Source of the DNA: Myxococcales bacterium
GTDB lineage: Bacteria > Myxococcota_A > Polyangia > Haliangiales > Haliangiaceae
Direction: 5' to 3'
Length of the DNA stretch: 64,000 bases
Assembly: GCA_028287115.1 (NCBI GenBank)
Contig: JAQBQF010000091.1
Location: 1 to 64,000 of the forward strand
The translations under genes and the position numbers were made by a program. Every line of letters starts with the position of its first letter. The first letter of the stretch is position 1. Shown here in pieces: positions 1-11,400 of the stretch. A model generated the notes under the pieces. The model did not search any database, had not been told where the DNA came from, and was given only the letters and a program-made list of their open reading frames with translations.

Positions 1-3000
1 CGATGTGTCGGGATCTCGGTCGGGCGCACGCAGATCTTCGTCATGCTCGGAGCGGGCGCGCTCGCCGGACTTGCCGCCGCGAACTTCGTGCTCGGTCACA
101 AGCACGCGATCGACGCCGCGCAGGTGCTGAAGACAATCCACGTCACGGCGACGGGGCTTCCCGTCGACATCCGGCTACTCGACGATGCCGAGATCGCGAA
201 GGACAAGACGCTGTCGAGCATCGCCCTCGCCGCGAACAAGGACGAGCAGCGCGGTCGGTGGCTCGCGTTCCGCGCGATCAAAGAGTTTCCGAAGGACGCC
301 GCGATCTCGGTGCAATTCGCGCCTGGAACGCCATCCGCAGAAGGGCCGAACACGACGCAGACCGCGCAACAGTTCGACTTCCGCACGTTCGCGCCGCTGC
401 GGGTCGAGCAGGCGATCTGCGACATGTGCCGGCCGGGCATGGCCTTCGTGATCCGATTCAACAATCCGCTCGATGCCGACAAGTTCGACGAGTCACAGCT
501 CGCGATTTCGCCGGAAATTCCGGGCGTCAGGATCGTGCAGAACGGCGAGACCCTCATCGTGCAAGGCGACACGACGGCGCGCACGACCTATCGCATAGGT
601 CTGCCGGCCGGCCTCACCGACGAGCTCGGCCAGACGCTCGGCAAGGACACGACGCTGACGTTCGCCGTCGGTGATCCGTCCCCGACGTTCTTCGGACCGT
701 CGGGGATGGTCGTCCTCGATCCTGCCGCGCGAAAGCCGACGCTCGACTTCTTCACGACGAGCTACGAGCAGCTCAAGGTCCGGCTGTATCGGGTCGAGCC
801 GAGCGACTTCGACGCGTTCGGCAACTACATGCGCAACATGTGGAACCACGATCACCCGCCGGTGCTGCCGGGCAAGAAGGTGTTCGATCAGCTCGTCAAG
901 ATCTCGTCGGGAAAGGCCGATCTCGTCGAGACCTCGATCGATCTGTCCAGTGCGCTGCACGGCGGCCTCGGGCACGTGATCGCGTTTGTCGAGCCGTATC
1001 CGTGGACCGAGAGCTACGAGCCGCCTCGCATGATCGCGTGGGTCCAGTCGACGAAGCTCGCGGTCGATGCGTATGTCGACTCCGATCACCTCGTCGCGTT
1101 TGCGAGCGAGCTCGGCACCGGCAAGGCTGCCGGCGATCTCGCACTCGAGATCCGGCCGTTCGGGACCAAGGCGAAGACCGATGACAAAGGCATGGCGACG
1201 CTGCCGCTCGGCACGGGCGGCGTCAAAGGCCGGCACTATCTCGTCGCCAAGCGTGGCGATGATGTCGCGTTTGTCAGCGACGACGGCGGATGGTGGAACG
1301 AGTACGGTAGCTGGACGAAACAGAGCCGGCCGGTGCAGCTCGCCTGGTACGTCGTCGACGATCGCAAGTTGTACAAGCCGGGCGAGGAGGTCAGCCTCAA
1401 AGGTTGGTTGCGCACGATCGATCACGGTAAGAACGGCGACATCGGCGGCATCGGCGGCCAGGTCGCGTCGGTGAGCTACAAGGTGCTCGATGCGCAGGGC
1501 CGGCAGATCGCCGCGGGCTCGGCGCCGGTGTCCTCTGTCGGCGGGTTCGACACGAAGTTCACGCTGCCGAAAACGCCCAACCTCGGCTCCGCGCGCATCG
1601 ACTTCGAGTCGCAGGGCCCGATGAGGGAGCACTACGAGCACAGCTTCGAGATCGAGGAGTTCAGGCGACCCGAGTTTGAAGTCTCCACGCAGACGAGCCA
1701 GGGCCCGTTCCTCGTCGGCGAATCGGGCGATATCACCGTGAGCGCGAAATACTTCGCGGGAGGGCCGCTGCCCGGTGCGCCGGTCAACTGGTACGTCACC
1801 GCGACCCAGACGAGCTTCACGCCGCCGAATCGTGACGACTACATCTTCGGAAGCTGGCAGCCGTGGTGGGGATATCGCGGTTGGGACGAGGACGACGCGG
1901 ATCGGTCCGCGAAGCCGCAGAAAACGTTCTCACTCGAGGGCAAGACCGACGCGACCGGCGCGCACGTCATGCACATGGACTTCCTGTCACTCAATCCGGC
2001 GATGCCGATGTCGGTGATGGCGAATGCCAGCGTCACCGACGTCAATCGCCAGACGTGGTCGGCCTCGTCTGCGCTCGTCGTCCATCCTTCGACCGAGTAT
2101 GTCGGCCTCAAGATGAAGCGGCCGTTCGTCGACAAAGGAACGCCGATGGATGTCGACGTGATCGGCGTCGACCTCGACGGCAAGGCGGTCGTCGGTTCGA
2201 AGATCGAGCTGACCGCGGCCCGCCTCGACTGGGAATTCAAGAAGGGCAAGTACAAGCGCGTGCAGGCCGATCCTCAGAGGTGCGAGGTGATCGCCGCGAT
2301 CGATCCCGTCGCTTGTCACTTCGCGACCAACCAAGGTGGCACGTACGAGGTCGTCGCGACGGTGTTCGATGCGAAGGGGCGCCCGAACCAGACGAAGCTG
2401 TCGTTCTGGGTCAGCGGCGGTGGTGCGCCACCGGTGCGGGACGTGGCGCAAGAACAGGTTCAGCTGATTCCGGACAAGAAGGAATACGCGGGCGGCGACA
2501 CCGCCGAGCTGCTCGTCCAGGCGCCGTTCTATCCGGCCGAAGCGGTGATCAGCTGGCGCCGCAGCGGCATCGTCAAGACCGAGCGCGTCGCGGTCACCGG
2601 GCCGTCGATGACGATCAAGGTTCCGGTCACCGACACGATGGTGCCGAACATGGTCGTCCAGGTCGATCTGGTCGGGATGGCGGAGCGCACCAATGACCAA
2701 GGCGTTCCGGATGCGGCGCTACCGAAGCGGCCCGCGTATGCGATGGGCTCGATCGATCTGCCGGTGCCTCCGAGACAGCGCACGCTCTCGGTCAGCGTGA
2801 AGCCGAGCGCGACGAAGATCGGACCCGGCGAGCAAGCGCGCATCGCGGTCGAGGTGAAAGACGCGATGGGCAGGCCGGTCGCGAATGCCGAAGCCGCGGT
2901 GATCGTCGTCGACGAGGCGGTGCTGTCGCTCACGGGTTATCAGTTCGGAAATCCGATCGACACGTTCTACAACCAGCGCGACGCGGGTGCGCGTGACTAC

Positions 3001-5409
3001 TACTCGCGCGGCTACGTGAAGCTCGCGAAGCCCGACGCGTCGAGTGTCGCGATCAATGAAAAGCCGGGAGACCCGTGCCCGAGGTGCATCACGGACGCCG
3101 CGATCGTGGGCGGCGTGATGCCGATGCCGCCGCCTAGTGCAGCGCCGATGGAGCCGATGAGCGTGAGGGAACCGCGGAAGAAGACGCGGCTGAGCAACTT
3201 GAAGGAGGAGCTCGACGAAGACGGGGATCGCACCGGCGGCGAGGCCGGCGGCAAGCGGCCGATCGCGATCCGATCCAACTTCAATCCGCTCGCCGCGTTC
3301 TCACCGGCGGTGCACACCGACGCAGCCGGCAAGGCGATGCTCGACGTCAAGGTTCCGGACAACCTGACTCGCTATCGAATCGTCGCGATTGCCGCGGCCG
3401 GCGACAAGCAATTCGGTAAGGGCGAGAGCTCGGTGACCGCGCGGTTGCCGCTGATGGTGCGACCGAGCCCTCCACGCTTCTTGAACTTCGGCGACACGTT
3501 CCGGTTGCCGGTCGTCGTCCAGAACCAGACCGACGTGCCGATGACGGTCAAGCTCGCGGTGCGCGCGACGAACGCCGCGATCACCGATGGCGCCGGACGG
3601 CAGGTCACCGTGCCCGCGAACGATCGCGTCGAAGTTCAATTTCCAGCGGCCGCGGAGATGGCCGGTACCGCACGGTTCCAGATCGTCGGCAGCTCGGGAG
3701 GCAATTCCGATGCGGCCGAGCTCGCGCTGCCGGTGTGGACGCCGGCGACTACCGAGGCGTTCGCGACCTACGGTGTGATCGATGAAGGCGCGATGAAGCA
3801 AGCAGTGAAGCTGCCGGAGCAAGTGATCAAGCAGTTCGGCGGGCTCGAGATCACGACCGCGTCGACCAATCTGCAGAGCCTCACCGATGCGATGCTCTAC
3901 CTCGTTCACTATCCGTTCGAGTGCGCCGAGCAACGGTCCTCGCGGATCCTCGCGATCGCCGCGCTGCGGGACGTCCTCGAGTCGTTCAAGACCAAGGACA
4001 TGCCTTCGAAGGCGGCGCTCGAGAAGAGTGTCGCCGATGACATCGAGCACCTGTCGCAGATGCAGAACTCCGACGGCGGTTACGCGTACTGGGATCGCGG
4101 CCGTCCGTCCGAACCGTATCTGACGGCGTTCGTGACCAACGCGCTCGCGCACGCGAAGGCGAAGGGCTTCACGGTGCCACAGGCGATGCTCGATCGTGCG
4201 AAGCCGTACCTCCATAGCATCGAGCAGCACTATCCCTGGTACTACAGCAAGGAAGTCCGCTGGGCGATCAGCGCGTACGCGCTCTACACGCGCAAGCAAC
4301 TCGGCGATCTCGACATCGCGAAGGGCCAGAAGCTGCTCCAAGAAGCCGGCGGCGTCGACAAGGTCTCGATGGAGACCGATGGCTGGCTGCTCGGGTTGTT
4401 CGCCGGTGATAAAGCGGCCGCCGGCGAGCGCAAGGTGATCGTGCGCCACGCGCTGAACCGGGTCAGCGAGACCGCGGGCGCGGCGAACTTCGTGGCGAGC
4501 TACGGCGACGGCAATTACCTGCTGTTGTCGTCGGATCGCCGCGTCGACGGCGTGATGCTCGAGTCGTTGATCCAGGAGCAACGCGATAGCGATCTGATTC
4601 CGAAGATCGTCACCGGCCTGCTCGCGCATCGTAAGGCAGGGCGCTGGCTCAACACGCAGGAGAATTCATTCATCCTGCTCGCGCTCGATCTGTACTTCCA
4701 GACCTACGAGAAGGCGACGCCGGACTTCGTCGCGCGCGCGTGGCTCGGCAACGACTACGCCGGCGATCACGCGTTCAAGGGCCGGACCACGGACTACTTC
4801 CAGATCGACATCCCGATGCGAGATGTCGCGTCACATGATCGCTCCGATCTGACACTGGAGAAGGACGGCAAAGGCCGCCTCTACTACCGGATCGGCATGA
4901 CCTACGCACCTGCGAGCCTCAAGCTCGAGCCCGCAGATTACGGGTTCGTCGTACTCCGCCGTTACGAAGGCGTCGACGATCCGAACGACGTGACGCACGC
5001 GGCCGATGGCTCGTGGCACATCAAGGCGGGCGCACGCGTGCGCGTCAAGCTCGAGATGATCAACGAGAACCGGCGTTACATGGTCGCGCTCGTCGATCCG
5101 CTGCCCGCCGGCCTCGAGACACTGAACCCGGCGCTCGCGGTCACGGGACCGATTCCAGCGGACCCGAACGAGCAGAAGGCGCGTGGTGCGTACTGGTGGT
5201 GGTATGGCGCCTGGTACGACCATCAGAACATGCGCGACGAGCGCGTCGAGGCATTCACGTCGCTGCTCTGGGAAGGCGTCCACAAATACGACTACGTCGC
5301 GCGCGCGACGACGCCTGGAAACTTCGTCGTTCCGCCGCCGAAAGCGGAGGAGATGTACATGCCCGAGACATTCGGTCGTGGTGGTAGTGATCGCGTGATC
5401 GTTGAATGA
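1..5409 (+). CDS. alpha-2-macroglobulin family protease trap, copy 1 (5' end cut by window edge)
   Basis: A bacterial A2M-like protein, a periplasmic or surface protease inhibitor that traps proteases after bait cleavage. The frame is open to base 1, and the first visible residues already align with copy 2 about 265 residues into that protein, so roughly 250 N-terminal residues (signal, first MG domain) lie outside the window; the ATG at 43 is internal. Visible landmarks are an MG-domain series, a bait-like low-complexity stretch (about 3034-3270, with Pro/Met and Lys/Arg clusters and an odd CPRC), the conserved block after it (RSNFNPLAAF), and the thioester motif CAEQ with Cys codon 3922-3924, followed by the alpha-toroid (thioester-containing) domain. 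The stop overlaps the next ATG, but the next gene probably starts at GTG 5421. It is closely similar to copy 2 over almost its whole length, suggesting a tandem duplication. The family call is secure; substrate and anchoring are unknown. Confidence 0.93.
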   Translation, partial: RCVGISVGRTQIFVMLGAGALAGLAAANFVLGHKHAIDAAQVLKTIHVTATGLPVDIRLLDDAEIAKDKTLSSIALAANKDEQRGRWLAFRAIKEFPKDAAISVQFAPGTPSAEGPNTTQTAQQFDFRTFAPLRVEQAICDMCRPGMAFVIRFNNPLDADKFDESQLAISPEIPGVRIVQNGETLIVQGDTTARTTYRIGLPAGLTDELGQTLGKDTTLTFAVGDPSPTFFGPSGMVVLDPAARKPTLDFFTTSYEQLKVRLYRVEPSDFDAFGNYMRNMWNHDHPPVLPGKKVFDQLVKISSGKADLVETSIDLSSALHGGLGHVIAFVEPYPWTESYEPPRMIAWVQSTKLAVDAYVDSDHLVAFASELGTGKAAGDLALEIRPFGTKAKTDDKGMATLPLGTGGVKGRHYLVAKRGDDVAFVSDDGGWWNEYGSWTKQSRPVQLAWYVVDDRKLYKPGEEVSLKGWLRTIDHGKNGDIGGIGGQVASVSYKVLDAQGRQIAAGSAPVSSVGGFDTKFTLPKTPNLGSARIDFESQGPMREHYEHSFEIEEFRRPEFEVSTQTSQGPFLVGESGDITVSAKYFAGGPLPGAPVNWYVTATQTSFTPPNRDDYIFGSWQPWWGYRGWDEDDADRSAKPQKTFSLEGKTDATGAHVMHMDFLSLNPAMPMSVMANASVTDVNRQTWSASSALVVHPSTEYVGLKMKRPFVDKGTPMDVDVIGVDLDGKAVVGSKIELTAARLDWEFKKGKYKRVQADPQRCEVIAAIDPVACHFATNQGGTYEVVATVFDAKGRPNQTKLSFWVSGGGAPPVRDVAQEQVQLIPDKKEYAGGDTAELLVQAPFYPAEAVISWRRSGIVKTERVAVTGPSMTIKVPVTDTMVPNMVVQVDLVGMAERTNDQGVPDAALPKRPAYAMGSIDLPVPPRQRTLSVSVKPSATKIGPGEQARIAVEVKDAMGRPVANAEAAVIVVDEAVLSLTGYQFGNPIDTFYNQRDAGARDYYSRGYVKLAKPDASSVAINEKPGDPCPRCITDAAIVGGVMPMPPPSAAPMEPMSVREPRKKTRLSNLKEELDEDGDRTGGEAGGKRPIAIRSNFNPLAAFSPAVHTDAAGKAMLDVKVPDNLTRYRIVAIAAAGDKQFGKGESSVTARLPLMVRPSPPRFLNFGDTFRLPVVVQNQTDVPMTVKLAVRATNAAITDGAGRQVTVPANDRVEVQFPAAAEMAGTARFQIVGSSGGNSDAAELALPVWTPATTEAFATYGVIDEGAMKQAVKLPEQVIKQFGGLEITTASTNLQSLTDAMLYLVHYPFECAEQRSSRILAIAALRDVLESFKTKDMPSKAALEKSVADDIEHLSQMQNSDGGYAYWDRGRPSEPYLTAFVTNALAHAKAKGFTVPQAMLDRAKPYLHSIEQHYPWYYSKEVRWAISAYALYTRKQLGDLDIAKGQKLLQEAGGVDKVSMETDGWLLGLFAGDKAAAGERKVIVRHALNRVSETAGAANFVASYGDGNYLLLSSDRRVDGVMLESLIQEQRDSDLIPKIVTGLLAHRKAGRWLNTQENSFILLALDLYFQTYEKATPDFVARAWLGNDYAGDHAFKGRTTDYFQIDIPMRDVASHDRSDLTLEKDGKGRLYYRIGMTYAPASLKLEPADYGFVVLRRYEGVDDPNDVTHAADGSWHIKAGARVRVKLEMINENRRYMVALVDPLPAGLETLNPALAVTGPIPADPNEQKARGAYWWWYGAWYDHQNMRDERVEAFTSLLWEGVHKYDYVARATTPGNFVVPPPKAEEMYMPETFGRGGSDRVIVE
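3034..3270 (+). other. bait-like variable region of A2M copy 1
   Basis: This stretch of A2M copy 1 lies between the conserved YVKLAKP and RSNFNPLAAF blocks. It contains GDPCPRC, a Met/Pro-rich part, then Lys/Arg- and Asp/Glu-rich segments (EPRKKTRLSNLKEELDEDGD). The equivalent stretch of copy 2 (9188-9414) cannot be aligned with it by eye, although both flanks match closely. The position before the thioester domain and the composition fit a protease bait. This is an inference from layout. Confidence 0.6.
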
Positions 5410-5420
5410 GGAGATACCCT

Positions 5421-8400
5421 GTGAAACATCGTTCGCTTCGGACGCGCGCGCTCGCGCTCGCCACTCTATTGCCGTTCATCACGACGTCTTGCGGAAGCAA
5501 GAAGACGCAGACTGGTGGGGACGACACCACTGCAGCGCAGCCGACCAAGCCGCGGCCGATGTACAACGCGAAAGATCTGCCGCCCGGGCTCGAGCTCGCG
5601 GTGTCGAACGGCACGCAAGGCAAGCCGGCGTTCGATCATACGAAGCTCGCGCCCGCGACGAAGCTGAGCGATGTCGCCGCGCAAGCGCTCCTCGGACGCG
5701 CGAATCCGATCGCCGCGGATGCGACCGATACACAGAGCTTCGCGCTGCGGCCCGGATCGCAACCGCCGCCGCGGACCGGCGAGACGATCAAGGACAGCTT
5801 CCCGCCGCCACCGTCGAGCTTGTTGCCGCCGCCCGCAAACGACGCCGGCAAAGATCTCGAAGTGCTGCGCTTCATGCCGAAAGGCGAAGTGCCGCTGGCG
5901 CCCGAGCTGTCGGTGACGTTCAGCCAGCCGATGGTCGCGGTGACCTCGCAATCCGACGCGGCCACGACCACGCCCGTCAAGCTGACGCCGCAGCCGAAGG
6001 GCAAGTGGCGGTGGATCGGGACGCGCACGATCTTGTTCGACCCCGAAATCCGATTTCCGCAGGCGACGAACTACCAGGTCGAGGTGCCCGCCGGCACGAA
6101 GAGCGTCCAGGGTGGCGTGCTGAGGTCCGGCGTCAAGTTCACGTTCGAGACGCCGGCGCCGAAGCTGATCGCGGACTTCCCGAGCGACTATGCGTCGCAG
6201 AGGCTCGACGTGCCGTTGTTCATACTGTTCGATCAGAAGATCGATCCGCAGACCGTGCTGTCGACGATCCACGTCACGGTTGCGGGCGCTGGCTGGGACT
6301 CCAAGCCAGCGCTGCAGATCCGGCTTCTCGATGCCGCCGAGATCGAGCAGGACAAGCGGCTGCAGGCGACCGTCGCCAACGCCAAGAGTGACGAGAAGAC
6401 CGGGCGCTGGCTCGCATTTCGCACGGTGCAGCCGTTCCCGAGGGATTCGGTGATCACGGTAACGGTCGACGCGGGCACCGCGTCGCTCGAGGGTCCGAAC
6501 AAGACGAAGAACCCGCAGTCGTTCTCGTTTCGCACGTACGCGCCGCTGAAGGTCCTCGAGGCCCGGTGCAACTGGGGAAGCGAGTGCCCGCCGGGATCGC
6601 CGTTCGTGTTCCAGCTCAACAACCAGCTCGACGAGGAGAAGTTCGACGATCAGATGATCAGCATCACGCCGGAGATCCCGAACGTGAAGATCATCGAGCA
6701 AGGTTCGAACCTGCTTGTTCAGGGCATGACGAAGGCGCGCACGAAGTACAAGGTCGTCGTCGCGGGCACGGTCAAGGACGAGTTCGGACAGGCGCTCGGC
6801 AAACCCGAGACCCACGAATTCTCCGTCGGAGATGCGTATCCGACGTTCTACGGCCCCGAAGGCATGGTCGTGCTCGATCCGGCGGCGCCGAAGCCGACCC
6901 TCGACTTTTTCTCGACCAACTACGATCAGCTCAAGGTCAAGCTCTACCAGGTCGGCACTAGCGACTACGACGCGTACATCAAGTACATGTCCGAGCAGTG
7001 GAATCACGATCACCCACCGCGCATGCCCGGCACGAAGAAGCTCGACACGCTCGTGATGACCACCAAGGGCCACAACGAGCTCGTCGAGACGTCGCTCGAT
7101 CTCCAGGCCGCGCTCGCCAAGAGCGGGCTCGGGCACGCGATCGCCGTCGTCGAGCCGTATCCGTGGAAGCAGGACTACGAGCCGCCGCGGATGATCGCGT
7201 GGGTGCAGTCGACGAAGCTCGCGGTCGACGCGTACGTCGATGCCGATAACCTGATCGCGTTCGCGAGCGAGCTTGGCACTGGCAAGCCCGCGGCGAACGT
7301 CGCGCTCGAGATCCATCCGATGGGGATCAAGGCGACCACCGATGACAAAGGCATGGCGACGCTGCCGCTCGGACCCTCCGGCCCGAAGGGCAACCACTAC
7401 CTGACGGCGCAACGCGGTGACGACATCGCGATGCTCACCGAGAACCAAGGCTACTGGAGCGAGTACGGCACGTGGATCAAGCAGACGCGCAACAAGTCGC
7501 TCGCCTGGTACGTCGTCGACGATCGCAAGATGTACAAGCCCGGCGAGGAAGTCACACTCAAGGGCTGGCTGCGGCTCGTCGATCAAGCGAAGAACGGTGA
7601 CGTCGGCGGAATCGGCGACGCCGACAAAGAGGTCACATATACGGTCACCGACTCACGCGGCGTCAAGATCGCCGACGGCAAGGCCGCGGTGAGCGGGCTC
7701 GGTGGCTTCGATACGAAGTTCTCGCTGCCGAAAACACCGAACCTCGGCTACGCGAACATCGCGTTCGTCGCGCCCGGCGGCAGCTATAACCACCGGTTTC
7801 AGATCGAGGAGTTCCGCCGGCCGGAGTTCGAAGTCTCGGCACACGCGAGTCAGGGTCCCTTCATCGTCGGCGATGACGGCGACGTCACGGTCGACGCGAA
7901 GTACTACTCCGGTGGACCGCTCGCAGGCGCCGCGCTCAACTGGTACGTCACCGCGAGCCAGACCAACTTCACGCCGCCCAACCGCGACGACTTCATCTTC
8001 GGCAACTGGCAGCCGTGGTGGGGCTATCGGGGCTGGTACGACGAAGAGTCGACCGCGCGCAATACGCCGCCGAAGACCTGGAGCTTGGCATCGAAGACCG
8101 ACGCGACCGGAGCTCACATCCTCCACATGGACTTCTTGTCGGTCAATCCGGCGATGCCGATGTCGGTGACCGCGAACGCGAGCGTCACGGACCTCAATCG
8201 CCAGGCGTGGTCCGCTTCATCGACGATGATCGTGCATCCGTCGTCGCTGTACGTCGGGGTCAAGACGAAGAAGCCGTTCGTCGAGAAGGGCAAACCGTTC
8301 GACGTCGATGTAATCGGTGTCGACCTCGACGGCAAAGCGGTGACCGGCGCGAAGATCGACCTCGAGGCGGTTCGCCTCGACTGGGAATACAAGAAGGGCA

Positions 8401-11400
8401 AGTACGCGACGAAGGAAGTCGATCCGCAGTCGTGCACGGTGACGGCGAGCAAGGACCCGGTGCCGTGCTCGTTCCAGACCAAGGAGGGCGGCACCTATCA
8501 GATCACCGCGTCGATCATCGACTCGCGAGGTCGGCCGAACCTGACGAAGCTGACGTTCTGGGTGTCCGGTGGTGCGAATCCGCCCGCGCGCGAGGTCTCG
8601 CAAGAGCTCGTGCAGCTGATTCCGGACAAGAAGGAATACCGCGCCGGGAACACCGCGGAGGTGCTGATCCAGGCGCCGTTCTATCCTGCCGAGGGCATCG
8701 TGAGCTGGCGGCGCAGCGGCATCGTCAAGACCGAGCGGATCACGATCGATGGACCGACCAAGGTCATTACCGTGCCGATCACGGAAGCGATGGTGCCGAA
8801 CCTCTACGTCCAGGTCGATCTGGTCGGCATGGCCGCGCGCACCGATGACAAAGGCGATCCGGATCCGAAGCTACCGAAGCGTCCCGCGTATGCGGTCGGC
8901 ACCTTGAACCTGCCGGTACCGCCGAAGCAACGCACGCTGACGGTAACGACATCGCCCAGCGTGCCGAAGCTCGCACCGGGAGAGCATGCGAAGATCGCCG
9001 TCGAAGTCAAAGATGCGGCGGGGCAGCCGGTCGCAAACGCGGAAGCCGCGGTGGTCGTCGTGGACGAAGCGATCCTGTCGCTCGCGGCGTACGACTTCCC
9101 AAACCCGATCGATGCGTTCTATCCCCAGCGCGGCACCGACGCGCGCGATTTCCAGCCGCGCGCGTACGTCAAGCTCGCGAAGCCCAAGGTGGTCGTGCCC
9201 TCGGCGAACGGCATGATGCGGCGCGGCGCCGGGATGGGAGGCAATCGTCGAGCGACGGCCGACACCGAGATGTCCGCCATGGCTGCACCGGCGGAAGAGA
9301 AGGAGCTGGTAATCGCCGACAAGACGGTCGCACTGCTCGATCGCGACGACGGCGGCAAGTACAAGCAGAAACCCTCGGCGCCGGGCCCGCAGGACACTCG
9401 ACCCGCGATCGCGGTGCGGTCGAACTTCAACCCCCTCGCGGCGTTCTCCGCCGCGATCAAGACCGATGCGGCCGGACGAGCCGTCGTCGATATCAAGGTC
9501 CCCGACAACCTGACGCGCTATCGAATCGTCGCGCTGGTCGCCGCCGGCGACAAGCAATTCGGCAAAGGCGAGAGCTCGCTGATCGCACGACTGCCGTTGA
9601 TGGTGCGGCCGAGCCCACCGCGGTTCTTGAACTTCGGCGACACGTTCCGGCTGCCGGTCATCGTGCAGAACCAAACCGATTCGCCGATGACCGTGCAGGT
9701 CGCGGTGCGTGCGACGAACGCGTTCATCACCGACGGCGCGGGCCGCGAAGTCTCGGTGCCCGCCAACGATCGCGTCGAGGTGCAATTCCCTGCGGCCGCC
9801 GACCTCGCGGGGACCGCACGGTTCCAGGTGATCGCCGCGGTGGGTGACAGGACCGATGCGGCCGAGGTCGCGCTGCCGGTGTGGACGCCGGCGACGACCG
9901 AAGCGTTCGCGACCTACGGCGTGATCGATCAAGGCGCGGTGAAGCAGCCGGTCGCACTGCCGGGTCAGGTCGTCGAGAAATTCGGCGGTCTCGAGGTAAC
10001 GACGGCATCGACGAATCTCCAGTCGCTCACCGACGCGCTGCTCTATCTCGTGCATTACCCGTACGAGTGCTCGGAGCAGCGATCGTCGCGGATCCTGGCG
10101 ATCGCCGCGCTTCGCGACGTGCTCGCCGCCTTCAAGACCAAGCAGATGCCGAGCGCGCAGGCGATGGAGCACAGCGTCGATGTCGACGTCGAGCACTTGT
10201 CGCAGATGCAGAACTACGACGGCGGCTATGCGTACTGGGATCGCGGCTTTCCGAGCGAGCCGTACCTGAGCGTCTTCGTCACGAACGCGCTCGTGCACGC
10301 GAAGGCAAAAGGCTTCTCGGTGCCGCAGAACCTGTTCGACAGCAGCAAGCCGTACCTGAAGCACATCGAGAATTACTACCCGTGGTTCTATCCGAAAGAG
10401 GTCCGCTGGGCGATCAGCGCGTACGCGCTCTACACGCGCAAGCAGATGGGCGATCTCGACATCGCGAAGGGCAAGGCACTGTTTCGCGAAGCCGGCCTCG
10501 CCCATATGACGATGGAGACCGCAGGCTGGCTGCTCGGGCTGTTCGCGGGCAATGCAGGCGCAGCCGACGAGCGCGCTGCGATCGTTCGCTACGCCATGAA
10601 CCATGTCTCCGAGACCGCGGGCGCCGCGAACTTCACGACGAGCTACGGCGATGGCAACTACCTGCTCCTCGGCAGCGATCGCCGCGTCGACGGTGTGATG
10701 CTCGAGTCGCTGATCCAAGAGCAACCGGGATTGGATCTGATCCCGAAGCTCGTCACGGGGCTGCTCGCTCACCGCAAGGCAGGACGCTGGCTCGACACGC
10801 AGGAGAACGCGTTCATCCTGCTCGCGCTCGATCTGTACTTCCACACCTACGAGAAGACGACGCCGGACTTCGTCGCGCGCGTGTGGCTCGGCAACGATTA
10901 CGCGGGCGACCACACGTTCAAAGGCCGGACGACCGAGTACCACCAGATCGACATCGCGATGAAGGATGTCGCGGCGCACGACCGCAGCAAGCAGAGCGAT
11001 CTGACGATCCAGAAAGACGGCGCGGGCCGGCTCTACTATCGGGTCGGGATGCGGTATGCGCCCGCGAGCTTGAAGCTCGATCCGGCGGACTACGGCTTTG
11101 TGGTCGAGCGGCGTTACGAAGCGATCGATGATCCCAAGGACGTTGCGCGCGCACCGGACGGCAAGTGGCACATCAAGGCGGGTGCACGCGTGCGCGTCCG
11201 GATCACGATGGTCAACGAGAATCGGCGGTATCACGTCGCGCTCGTCGACCCGATGCCGGCCGGCCTCGAAGCGATGAACCCCGAGCTCGCCGTGACCGGA
11301 CCGATCCCGTCCGATCCGAACGAGCAGAAGTCTCGAGGCGCGTACTGGTGGTGGTATGGACCCTGGTACGAGCACCAGAACATGCGCGACGAACGGATCG

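Noticed and set aside
43..45. ATG at 43 as the start of A2M copy 1
   Set aside because: The frame is open to base 1 and aligns with the middle of copy 2 from the first residues, so this Met is internal.
3301..4629. A 442-codon minus-strand frame over A2M copy 1, and an 834-codon one over copy 2 (8871-11375)
   Set aside because: Both are rich in Arg/His/Asp with no domain, and lie opposite matching A2M coding sequence with conserved motifs; they are antisense shadows.
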